In this document: positions 38,801 to 55,500 of the stretch, in pieces
Numbering within the stretch: the stretch's first letter is position 1
Layout of the letters: each line of letters begins with the position of its first letter
Assembly (NCBI RefSeq): GCF_964355755.1
Contig: NC_092675.1
Coordinates: forward strand, 21,840,912-21,904,911
DNA: 64,000 nt
Direction: 5' to 3'
DNA from: Antedon mediterranea
Taxonomy: Eukaryota > Echinodermata > Crinoidea > Comatulida > Antedonidae
Made by a program: the position numbers and the translations under genes
Notes under the pieces: generated by a model
Seen by the model: the letters and a program-made list of their open reading frames with translations, nothing else
What the model was told of the DNA's origin: nothing
The model's database searches: none

Positions 38801-40671
38801 CAAGCTGTGCCTCTAGCCACGGTTCACACTGATACTCAACCTAACAAGATAAATTAAAACATGTCTTGTATTCTCATTCTGATTTTCTTTGAAATACCAA
38901 AATAAGCAGTTCATCGAATAAGCACAATGGGTAAAAAAATGATTGAAATTTCTGGGGACTCTCGTTTGTTCCTCACTAGTACATTAGGGTGTCACGAAAC
39001 CTAAGACCACGAAAGCTAAGACCCCCTAAGACCTAAGATCACGAAAGCTAAGACCCAAGACCTAAGATTACAAATATTTATCTTTCGCACCTGCCTTGTA
39101 TTTTAACTCCCAACATTTATTCTGAATACCACACCTTAGAATTGGCACTTTCATGAAAAAGAATCACATAAAAAGTAACAAATACATTTTTAAATTGATG
39201 ATTTTACAGACGTTTTTCTCGCACACAAAATGATCACTAGCCTACAGTACAGTAGGCCTACCCCATGTTCAATGTTTTTGTTTCTATGGAACGTCAAAAG
39301 AGCAATAATTATATAGAGGGCTGAAAACTCTGTGGAGTCCTTCTACAGTGTGGATGGAACAATGTAAAATTAAAATTGTAATGATAATAGTATAATCATG
39401 CAAATACGAAGAAATAAATACTGGCTAATAAATTTTAATTTAAAAATCATGATAAGATTTTTTGTTTCTTTTTCTTATTATTGTTGCTCCTTTGGCGCTC
39501 CATAGAAACAAAACTTTGAGCATGGGGAGCTCGAGGAGTTACAGTATACAAAGAAACACGTCTGTTAAATCATCAATTTAAAGAATTTATTTATTTGTTT
39601 TTATGTGTTTCTCCTTCTGAAAGTACTTATAAGTCCTAATTTTAAAGTGTGGTATTTAGGATAAAGTTAGTCAACAAATTTGGAGTCAATTCAAAATACA
39701 AGAAAGGCAGGTGCGTAAGAAAAACATCCTCTGAACCAACACAATGGAGTAAATATATACCAACAAACAACCCGTCAAGTTTGTTTGTTGTAAAGAAAAA
39801 ATATACATTTACTCAACGGGCGAAAATAATGTGAGTTTAATCTATGTTTTGCGGTAGTATTAAATTATATTTATGGTAATAAATGAAACCTACTGTGTTT
39901 AAAATTATGTATGGATAAACAAGTATTGTTTTTAAGCTGTAGTATATCTTAGAATTTGTAATCTTAGGTCTTGGGTCTTAGCTTTCGTGATCTTAGGTCT
40001 TAGGGGGTCTTAGCTTTCGTGGTCTTAGGTTTCGTGACACCCTAGTACATTATGCCTCTGGTATCATGTTTGAATCCAAATGACTTTGGTTAGGAAGGTA
40101 TTGTATACGTGCAAGACTGGGCTGATAGAAGAGAACATTGAAAGAAAATATAGTCAATTCATGAATCATGGTACGAATTAATAACACAGTACTCTCTGGC
40201 GTATGTATGGGCCGGCCTACTACTTACAATATTATATTAAATTATTATAATAATTTAAATTACATATTCACCATCTATCTAGTCTAGCCTATAGACTATA
40301 ATAGTATACACTTCTAACATATAACTAACAGATATATAGTAGTAGGCCTATTAGCCAGGCCTACTACTTCTCATCATTTACATATGCATCAAGAATGGTC
40401 ATACCATAAATGATGGAGAAATGGGCAGTTTATACTGTGGTATTAGTGCCAGGTGGTAAGTACAGTTAATAATAGTAGAGTACTATCTATAAGATATTAA
40501 ATAAAATAGCTACTGTACTATTAACTATCTAAGCCTACCTACCTTACAAGCTCTTGCCGTATCTCTTGAAGAACACCACAAACTTGGATGTAATGAACAA
40601 CGATTAGCTAGGCATAATATTAGGTTTATATTTAACAAAATAAACAAATATAATACTGAACTTCCTTCCAT
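35860..40671 (-). CDS. IFI30: Gamma-interferon-inducible lysosomal thiol reductase (GILT)
   Basis: Reduces disulfides of proteins in the acidic lysosome. Five exons: 40671-40543, 38840-38652, 38261-38094, 37631-37485 and 36000-35860, all GT-AG and in frame, giving 257 aa. Residues 1-22 form a signal peptide. Residues 25-42 carry the HPSLWCSS...C pattern of the N-terminal pro-region. The thioredoxin-type active site is CPDC at 71-74 (CGGC or similar in mammals). The GILT signature CQHGERECAGNVMETC occupies 118-133 and fits CQHGx2ECx2Nx4C exactly. TDALQPAHTYVPWVTIGG and the C-terminal CNSYTGQRPDVC follow. The proline-containing CxxC may alter redox potential; this is inference. It is head-to-head with MMACHC. 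Intron 1 holds a palindromic transposon, and intron 4 holds tRNA-Val copies and a MITE. Confidence 0.95.
36068..36415. mobile_element. MITE with TTAA flanks and AGATGTATTGTCCCCC ends
   Basis: 348 bp bounded by AGATGTATTGTCCCCC and the complement of AGATTTATTGTCCCCC (15 of 16 match), flanked by TTAA at 36064-36067 and 36416-36419. The TTAA target suggests piggyBac- or Kolobok-type mobilisation. A lone similar end (aaatattgtccccctgaa) occurs near 31918. It lies in GILT intron 4. Confidence 0.75.
36635..36706 (-). tRNA. tRNA-Val(AAC)-like gene, copy 1
   Basis: Minus-strand cloverleaf: the acceptor GGTTTCG/CGAAACC is perfect, the anticodon stem is TCTGC/GCAGA with loop TTAACAC (anticodon AAC), and the T loop is TTCGAGC. 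The T stem CCCGG/CCCGG has one C-C mismatch, the variable loop is four bases, and the D stem has one mismatch. It therefore appears to have lost one base relative to the usual AGGTCCCCGG. An oligo-T tract follows on the minus strand. It lies in GILT intron 4, on the same strand as the gene. It may be functional or a recent pseudogene. Confidence 0.65.
36920..36991 (-). pseudogene. tRNA-Val(AAC)-like sequence, copy 2, decayed
   Basis: Second minus-strand copy, 214 bp upstream on that strand. The anticodon stem-loop TTTGC-TTAACAC-GCAGA is intact (anticodon AAC). The acceptor GGATTCT/CGAAACC has two mismatches and the T stem one. The D-arm region (GGCGTAGTGGTTATCACG) is well kept. An A10 run on the plus strand gives a strong T-run terminator. 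It is probably a degenerating duplicate of copy 1. Confidence 0.55.
38986..40043. mobile_element. Palindromic fold-back element with perfect 8-bp duplication
   Basis: 1,058 bp in GILT intron 1, flanked on both sides by AGTACATT (38978-38985 and 40044-40051). The terminal 90 bp or so are a nearly perfect inverted repeat starting AGGGTGTCACGAAACCTAAG, built of two near-identical 'cctaaga-cacgaaagctaagacc' units. Diverged inverted similarity continues inward almost to the centre (for example gatgatttacagacg near 39195 and its complement near 39565). The 8-bp duplication fits hAT or P-type transposases. There is no transposase frame. Confidence 0.85.
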
Positions 40672-40860
40672 TTTGCAAAAGATTTTTCACAAATTCTAGA
40701 CCAAGCAAAACCCGTGCGTTTTATTTGTTTCAAACGAAGAGCGACAATCAGGTGATGTTTCTCTCGTGACCGGTGTTGTTTCACGTGACTATTTAAAGAC
40801 CAACCTCTTTTATCACGCTTGAGTACACAGCAAGTTGCATGGTGGGCACAACTTTTTGTA
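40672..40860. promoter_or_regulatory. 189-bp shared GILT/MMACHC promoter with CLEAR-like E-box
   Basis: Only 189 bp separate the two start codons, so both 5' UTRs and a bidirectional promoter must fit here. At 40781-40789 it contains TCACGTGAC, nine of the ten bases of the CLEAR consensus GTCACGTGAC bound by TFEB/TFE3/MITF. A TATTTAAA stretch (40790-40797) follows and could serve as a TATA-like box for MMACHC. A CLEAR-type site fits a lysosomal enzyme. Function is inferred from the sequence only. Confidence 0.6.
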
Positions 40861-43500
40861 ATGGAATCTTCTTGTAATGACGAAATTCATGATTTTCGTA
40901 CAAAGATATCAACTATTTTAGAACCATTAGGGTTTGAAATATACATTTTTAAGGTATTGGATACTTATAATTATCTAAATATAAGAACAAGCGCTTAATT
41001 TTGTGATAAAAGCAGTAGTAACCTAATTAATTGTAGGCCCAGCTAGCATGCGGCATGCGATTGCGAGCATGTGGATGGGCCACCATCCAATCACGTCGAC
41101 GACGATGGTTGGGTTGTGTATGGCGTATTAACACATCCAAACTATAGAGGGTGCTATCTATACCATTTAAAAAAATACATCAAACCATAGAGAGCGCCAT
41201 TAATAAGTACTGTAGTAAAAGCAAAGATTTTATATAGCCGAACTAGATAGCAAACTCAAAAAGTGATTCTTCATGGAGAGGGAACCAACGAGATGAAAAC
41301 TGCAATCGACCAATCCGATATGCCCTACGCAGTGTGCACTAGCATTATAATAAGCCTTGTTGAGCCTTATCTGCATGAAAAGCATTCTTCACATCTCCCA
41401 TTGATATAAGCACGCACGTTGAGCGTATGAACGCGAACGCATTCTATATGATCCTCGTATACAAAAATTGCTAGAAATTACCAAGAAATTATTCCATTTA
41501 ATTTTATAAAAACTTCACTGTGCAAGAATAATGTGTTGTAATATGTCGTCTTAATGTATTATATTAGATTATTATTTTTTATATTAAATAATGTTTTTGA
41601 ACACATTTACGGCTGCCATCAAGTTGTTGGTTCCCCCTCCTGGAATCACTTTTCAGTCTGGAGTATGCCCTCTAGCCTTCGGCTTATTACACCTAGAAAC
41701 AAAATATCGGGAGACTTTCGCCATTATCGGGGGATTTGGGAGGTCTGGTACGTACGTGCACGTTCATGGAGAGTGATGGATTTTTCCAGGAGTTGGCTTA
41801 AAACTTATATTAAGACTAGTGTACATCATGCCAAGAACACCACATATTAAGAGGCCCAAAAAATTGTCCCCTTATTATAGGGGTACCCATATTCAGATAC
41901 CCATATTTAGGTTTTTTAATCAAAAAACCAATGTGCCCCCTTTATATGGCTTTTTGTAGAAGAAAAACAATATGAGAAAACCTCCAATAATTGATCTGGA
42001 TTCAAGATATTTAGCAGCCAATGTTTGACCAATGAAAACTGTCAAGTTATAAAAATATCATAATTATTATGATATTCATTTTTGTAGTAATATTAACAAT
42101 ATTTATTTATAATTATTTTCTCTTGTTGTTTTTGTAATAAAAAAATATTGTCTCCTAGGGATATATATAATTTCCCCCTTGTTTCGCCTGATAATGTCCC
42201 CTTAATACTATACCACTACACCACGCTTGGATATCTGTCTTTTTCTGTACCAAACATTCAGTTTTTGTATACTGACAAAAAAAACCTCTTTTTTATACTA
42301 AAGATTGGTTGGTACAATGATGTAGTTGGTGAAATCTTTCATCTTCCCTATCATGAAGACACTGTTGCCTTTAGTGTAATAAGTATACCTAGTTTTTATG
42401 AGAGTGCTTTTAAGCCATGGATCAGTACAGCTAAAAATGGACACATTCTTGTCAGGGATCCCATTGATGAATGTGTTGGCTTCTGTTTTCAAAAGGTTAA
42501 ACAGGTAAATCATTTTTACTAGACAGTTCAAATAACATTACTGAACAATGAATTGCATTTAAGGTATTGAATTTTTGGCCAAGAATAAATTGAAAAATGT
42601 CTGGGCAAACTGCAGAAAACTAGTTACAGTAGGCTATGCACCTTCTTGACAAATTTGCTGAAATTTGTGAAACTCAGCCAATCAAATTACAGTCTTATTG
42701 TAGTCATGTGATTATGTTGCTGGACAAATGATCATTTTAAAGAACTTCTCCAAACAAACCGTTGGTAAAATTTGCTATTATTGTAGACTAAGCTTTACAA
42801 TAGCAAGTTTGGCCAGTAGGTCATAAAATCGTACATTTTCTTAACCAACAGAATTTGCATGGAGTGTCCATAGATTTGATACAGGACTATGAGCTGCACC
42901 CAGGTTCACGACGACCCAAATTACTTGTCCAGACTGCTGGCCATGTGTCAGGAGCAGCTTACTATTATCAAAGGTCAGATGTCAACAATGACCCATGGCC
43001 ACAAAAGAAGGTAAATACATTTTTGTTTTATAGTATTAAATTTCACAAAATCCTCAAATTGTTTACAACAGGCTGAACATGCAATAGAACCCATTTAATA
43101 GGACCATTTAATAGAACTTTTAACATGCGGTAAACTAATACTAAATGGCATGTGATTTAAAAATCAGTTAAATTTTCCTCAGAAAGTGTTTGGTGCAAGT
43201 CTTCATCCTCAGTATGGTGGTTGGTTTGCATTTCGTGGTGCCATCATTTTAAAAGACATCAAAGCTAACGGTCTTCAACAAGTATTACCACCAGATTCAC
43301 TTCCATCAGATGAACAAAAAATTGACTTTCTAAATAAATTTAACAACAATTGGAAGGACAATATGTTTAGAGATGTAATAAAAGCAAAAGATAAGTACTC
43401 CAACGAACAACAGAAATATTTTGAAACATTGCCTAAACATAGAGCTACTCTTTTGGGATTAAAACAGAAATTAGATGGAGAACCAGATCGACATCATTAA
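40861..43500 (+). CDS. MMACHC: MMACHC (CblC), cobalamin-processing and trafficking protein
   Basis: Cytosolic chaperone that receives vitamin B12 leaving the lysosome and removes its upper ligand by reductive decyanation or glutathione-dependent dealkylation. Four exons: 40861-40953, 42304-42504, 42852-43010 and 43183-43500, all GT-AG in phase 0, giving 256 aa. Recognisable blocks are PLGFEIYIFK (22-31), WYNDVVGEIFHLP, ISTAKNGHILVRDPIDECVG, the B12-binding segment TAGHVSGAAYYYQRSDV with His129 at the position of human His122, FGASLHPQYGGWFAFRG (154-170) and the helical end EQQKYFETLPKHRATLLGL. The human protein (282 aa) has an extra Pro/Ser-rich tail that is absent here. The start is the first ATG, 189 bp from the GILT start. 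MMACHC intron 1 contains a dispersed repeat. Confidence 0.96.
41225..41475. repeat. Dispersed repeat shared with SSBP intron 5
   Basis: Second copy of the family at 11660-11880, with the same ordered blocks (ctcaaaaagtgatt, catggagaggga, cgaccaatccgatatgcc, cacgttgagcgtatga, atatgatcctcgtat). It is preceded by two degenerate 'aaactatagagggtgc' units at 41140-41205. It lies in MMACHC intron 1. Class unknown. Confidence 0.5.
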
Positions 43501-43554
43501 AATAAGAGGCAATATTGAATGCATCTATGATCATCCAATGATAACCTAAGATTA

Positions 43555-43795
43555 AACGTGCCTAGATCACACCTAATAACGTACGGTGATCGTCTGCGCT
43601 CCATCTATATGGAACACTTTACCGATTAACATCAGGAAATCAAAATCTACAGAACTGTTTAAAAGGCATCTGAAATCATATTTATTCCAACAAATTTACA
43701 AGTGCTAGCGGTTCTGGCGTTGCGCCTTAGAACTTATCTTTTTGGAAAAAATTTGGCGCATTATAAATACGAATTGATTGATTGATTGATTGATG
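43555..43795 (+). mobile_element. 3' end of an L2/CR1-like LINE with (ATTG)n tail
   Basis: The plus-strand frame reads SAPSIWNTLPINIRKSKSTE, then LFKRHLKSYLFQQIYKC and a stop. This is the usual C-terminal tail of CR1/L2 ORF2 (APxLWNxLPxxIR...LFKxxLKxxLF). A short 3' UTR follows, ending in ggcgcattataaatacg and five attg repeats, a 3' end typical of this clade. It lies just after the MMACHC stop, perhaps within its 3' UTR. 5'-truncated. Confidence 0.85.
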
Positions 43796-44059
43796 AAACC
43801 AGGAAGTTGTAAAATATATTTTACAACTCCCTGATGAAACAGCCTAACATTTTAGTGTCCAACTAGAATCCAACCTAACAATATCAGTCAGTATTTCTTT
43901 ATTTGGAGTCATTTCATAAGATTACACCTTATTAATAGTAATTTTTAATTCTTAAATTTTATATAGTGCATATAAGCAAGCTCTCGATGTGCTGTACATA
44001 AATTAAAATAGATGATGGCACTAATTTAAATTAAAGCCTGATTGAAATTGAATAAATCT

Positions 44060-44160
44060 ACAGGGTTGGAGCTGCCATAGCAAAAGCTCTTCCACCATAT
44101 GGTGTCCAATTAAACTGTCTATGCTCTATTGATCTGCAGTGGATATATGTTGCCAACTGA
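44060..44160 (-). mobile_element. Possible LINE ORF2 remnant
   Basis: The minus-strand translation includes TPYGGRAFAMAAPTL followed by a stop, resembling the GxRAFSVAAPxLWN motif of LINE ORF2 tails. Only about 30 codons can be aligned by eye. Confidence 0.35.
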
Positions 44161-45777
44161 AGTATGATGGGATTTAGAAATTCTTCACTATCCAAAATAT
44201 TGAGATCATGGAATCGTTTCTTTTGCTCTTTACGTCAGTGTTTAGAATCTCCAGATATCTCTTTTAGATTCTCATGGAGGGTTTGCCACGTTTGACAGCA
44301 ATGTTATGTAAGGTACACCTGCATACTTGCCAATAAGTGTACATTAAAAATATTTTAGAAAACACTGCCAATAGCTTTACTCTTTTAAACTTATTGTAAA
44401 AAAAAGAACTTTTTCTGTATATTATTTATGGTGCAATAAAATATTTATATATTAAGTTAAGTTTTTTTACAAGTTAATATATGTTTTACTGTATCTTTCA
44501 ATTAATCGGGTGCTGTATATGGAGCTGGGGTCCTGTTAGGCATTTGAAATCAGCTGCACTGCTGACTCTTATGGCAGCCCCTGCATCTAGTATCTGCCTC
44601 AGACGTATTGACTCATGCCTTTCCTCTGGTCAAGGTGGACACTGCACGAGAGAAGCCCTTGATCAATGTTAGGACCATTGCTATTCCTGATACATGGAGC
44701 TGAAGTTGACATAATTATATTGAATGACACTAGATTTTGTAGGTTGAAGTGCCATCACAGATTACTTGCAAGTGTCTTAGTAGGGCAAACCATCAAAGAG
44801 TGTTATTTTTGCAAATTTGCCATAATGTACTTGATTCTACATGCAAAAAAATGCAGTGAAAACAATATTTTGGAATAAAATCTTTATTTTTCACACATTA
44901 CAACCATTTTTAGACTATTATAAATTTATGAATTTTAAAATTAATTACAATAAATAATCAACATACTATAAAATTAAACTCTCGAAATACAAAGGAAATA
45001 AGTTTTTAAATATTATGTCTTCGCTCAAAAGATTTAAATAAGGGAAAATTTAAAATACATTCAATGTAATAGTACTTCACTATCCTAAATTATTAATTTT
45101 ATCTATCTATATAAAATTTATAAAGAAATACTACTTAGCCTAAACAGGGAAACTTCTACAAAAATATATGAAATAGTGTGCGTCAAAGTAAAGCCATAAT
45201 TTTTTTTTTTTTCCAGAGCCAAATATATTAAATAGGAACTACTACATTTACATTCATATAGTAACAATCCTTAAGCACACTATTATAGATTTTATTTATT
45301 TGAGGAGTGTATACCCAAACTACCAATTTAGAATGAATCTATCAAACAGTTTTCATAGATGACAGCACACATCACATATCTTTAGGTACAATGGCGGTAT
45401 TCACCATTCACACTTATGCTAAAAAAGGAAACACAATTTAGAAAAAGGGAATACCACTTGATTGTCATTTTTAAATATATTGACTTAAGTGAAATATTTG
45501 ATTGGTGAATACTGCTGAGTAGTGGCCATATTGACCAATAACATTTCATCATCATATTTAACTTAAGTCAATAATTATTTTATATTTTTTTAATTTTAGG
45601 AGTTTTTTAAAAGCGTGAATGGTGAATAACTATAAGCACTAAACAGTTCTTTCCTCATAATACTGTGGTAAAGGCAGAATTTGAACATAGAATTCTGGTA
45701 TTATTAAACCAGGTTAGTTTAAGTTAAGTTGTTAATTACTAAATTGTAGTGCTCTTGATACTATGAAATATGTATCA

Positions 45778-52102
<6,325 letters not shown>

Positions 52103-52553
52103 GATTCTAAAACAACCAAACTAAATACTACTTTAGCATACACACAACCGGACCAGGGTCTTTAATTCCAGGCTGCAAGTGCTGGATGGTCAATTATATT
52201 TATTTTAGACGATTCCATTTCTTTTGAGTAATAATCAAATTTATATATAGAAAATACAAGTATGATTACATAAACTATCCTGTATACATTCATTTGGAAA
52301 AGTATATCAGTTAATATTTATTTTTTTTCAAAATCAAAATCAAGAAAATGGATATTACAATGGTTTTTTTAGAAAGCGTAAACCACTTCCCCCTATTTAC
52401 TAATGGACTTTTCCGTAAACGCACTTTGACCACCAATGATCGACCACATTCACACAACACAACCAACCAACCACACACTCAATGTCATCAGCTGTTACAC
52501 AGCCTAGAGGTAGTATAGTACGGTAGTAGGCCGGCCTAGAATAACATCTCGTG
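52103..52553. promoter_or_regulatory. Divergent promoter interval PGM1/SLC38A9
   Basis: 451 bp between the two start codons, so it should contain both promoters and 5' UTRs. I see no TATA box and no CACGTG E-box. There is a run of 'aaccaaccaacca' at about 52460. No further signal is supported. Confidence 0.5.
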
Positions 52554-55500
52554 ATGTCGTTGGATTCAAGATTAAAGCCGGGAAAGGGGATAATTAATAG
52601 TGATGAAGAAGACATTCAGCCACTCGTCAATGGACAACTCAACGAGGATGTCTTACCTCAGGCGTAAGCATACTAGCCAGTGTATAAATCCAATTATGAC
52701 TAGGCCTAGGCCTAGCCTCTCTACTAGCTAGGCTAGTAGGCCTTGCTTCTTTCCAGATTTAGTTCAAGGTTATCTATTACGTAATCATGTGCCTACCAAC
52801 CTCCAACCATGTTTTGGTCGGTTCGTACCCATAAATCAAAAGTCATGTTATTTTATACGTTCCTATATTTCCACATATTAAAATTAATTTATTTGTTATT
52901 AAGTTATAGACAATGACATTCATTAAAAGTCAATCCCAACCATCATTAATAATAATGATTTACTCTTGTCTTCTTGGCTACTACTACTACTACTACTACT
53001 ACTGGACTACTACTACTAGACTACTACTACTACTACTAGACTGTACTGCCTTCAATTATTATTAATATAAATCTTGCTTTTTCACAATCAAGGACAAGTC
53101 ATATCTCAGAATCGGATGGCCATCAAAGAACGCGACCATAGTTTTCATGTTTAAAAAAAAAACTAGGCCCTAATAATACTTTATAATATTATATTTAAAG
53201 GCCTGCAAGTTATAGTAAGTATGAAGAGAGACGACGATCCAGTGTTTTGGATACAATGGACCCAAACAGGAAAAGGTAAACATATGATTGTCAGTGTATG
53301 TCATAGATAAATTATAAAAAGTATTTTATTAATTAAACGATTTGATTACAATGTTACATTAATTTTGATTTATCGATTATTAATGCTGATCTATGTTTTT
53401 ATATATATTTATATCTGTATTTTATTGTTAACCGTTTTTGTTGTTGTATTGTTTTATGTTTTAAACCGGTTAGTGGCGGTATTTATGGCTGTTGGTTTTG
53501 ATTGAATGAAATAAAAAATAAAATTAATTTAAATTTTTCTAGAAAACCTTTTCATCATTCTAACATGCCTTCTTCGATAACTGATTCTGGTAAAGTAGAA
53601 AATATAGCAGATTCAGAAACAGTGGCAAATTACAGTAGATTAAAGTATTATTCACGATTAATGCCTCCTGCAGATGATCGTTTGGTAAGTTAAACAGGGC
53701 TTTATATTATTCTTTAAAAAGCATTGTGTTATTATACACATGCAATATCCATCAAAATATCTTAAAATCAAAAACAATTGGTGTGTTGCAATATAACACA
53801 TTTTAAGTAACATGTTCATGACACATTATAATGAAATCCAAATAAGGTATTATCATAATGGTCACAAATATCCTTTTGTGAAATGATGTAAATAACATAA
53901 TCAAATTATTTCACATTTTCTTGAATGTACTACTCAAATGAATGATCCATATGATATCAGATTTATCAAAGTTCAAAGTTACCTTTACTTTCAGTTTATA
54001 GTTGTTAACAAATCTGTCTACACTATTAAACTTTATGGGACAAAACATGTGATGTGCCCATATTATGGACATGATGATGTCATATCACTACTTTATTTGG
54101 GAATATCACTATAGTACCATATTTGGGCACATAGTGTAGACAGAGCTTACGACAATTGAATTCATGGTAATTAAAAGTACAAATGAAGATTAACAATATC
54201 TTAAGTAATAAAAGTAATGTTTTGTGTGACAAGTTTGGAACGGGTATACATTTTGAAGAGTGTGTTTGAGGCCTAAACATTTGCATTGTGTTGTGTCATT
54301 GAACCATCATTTATAATAGATATATTGATAACAAATGCGCGTATTTCATAATTTATGATCCTTGGTATTGAATACTGTTATGCAATGTGTAGATTGGAAG
54401 GTATAATAAAGTTGTAGAGCTATTCAAGTTAATATTTTTTAATTTAAATACATTTATCATTCACAATCAGTAGTCTAAATTGGTGCTGTATGTTCTCATT
54501 TTTTTATTTTACACTTTTTGCAGTTATAAATCAATTTTTATATTTTTTATTTTACTAGAGGGTTCCTGATCATGTTTTACCCTTCTATATGTTCAGCCTG
54601 ACGTCACCTTTTGGAATTAAAAAGGATGAGCAAGGAAAGCAGGGAAGCATTGTTACAATGTAAGCATTGTCAACTGTTTTGTTATACCAGATTCTCTCAG
54701 GGGAATTGACTGCACAGTTTTGTTAATTCCTATACAATAGCATCCTTAGTTTCTAAACTAATTCCTCCATGGTGTAAATTATCCTCTCATTAAGAGCTAA
54801 AATATTGGTGTTTTTTATGTTATCATCCAGTAAATCCATCGTTCTTTTAAAAGGTTATGCCATCTGCCAACCATCACAAAACTAATTTTATGATGAAAAT
54901 ATATGGTATATGTTACAGACTTTAGTTATGAGTCTGAGTGGGGAACCCCCTAAAAAGAATGCAGCTATCTTAATTGCATGAAGACATCAACAAGGATGCA
55001 TACTGTTTATGTATAATAATATAATTGTTTAAAAGATGTGTAATATATGATTCTTGTGTGTAAACAATGGAGCTTTTGTTTTCATGACACGCTACTAGAC
55101 TACACTGCTGTCAAGTAAAAATGAAATTCTGAACAAGCTTAGAGTTTCACTGTATTATATTTTGAACTTGAACAAACGCCTACATTTTCAAACCATGTAA
55201 AGTGTGTTGAATAAATTAAAAACAAATAAAATGGCACATCATGAAAATGAAAGCTTCATATTGGATTAAAATTTGAACTGGGAAAGTTTAAGAAGGGTTG
55301 CTTATTTGAACTATTATTCGGGTATTCTGGTATAATGATTATGTTCCTAAGTTGTGTTCCATTTTTATTATACTGCAGATTTTCTATATGGAACACAATG
55401 ATGGGAACATCACTTCTAAGTATGCCATGGGCTATTCAACAGTCTGGGTTTGCTTGTGGGGTTGTGTTGTTGATTGTAATGGCAGGCCTAGCTCTTTACA

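Larger units (their letters stand above)
43501..45777. other. Convergent intergenic region MMACHC-PGM1
   Basis: Contains both 3' UTRs. Possible poly(A) signals AATAAA occur on the plus strand at 44436-44441 and near 44875. The main contents are a LINE 3' fragment (43555-43795) and a weaker LINE remnant (44060-44160). The rest is AT-rich with no coding signal. Confidence 0.6.

Noticed and set aside
41554-41850. 98-codon frame in MMACHC intron 1
   Set aside because: No recognisable family, no splice continuity with MMACHC, and a competing frame overlaps it.
42148-42303. Upstream extension of the MMACHC exon 2 frame
   Set aside because: The frame is open here, but the MMACHC family sequence starts at the AG acceptor at 42303 and joins exon 1 exactly in phase, so the extension is intron.
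44481-44672. 63-codon frame with several Cys and Leu
   Set aside because: No family match, no flanking splice logic; possibly old repeat sequence in the intergenic region.
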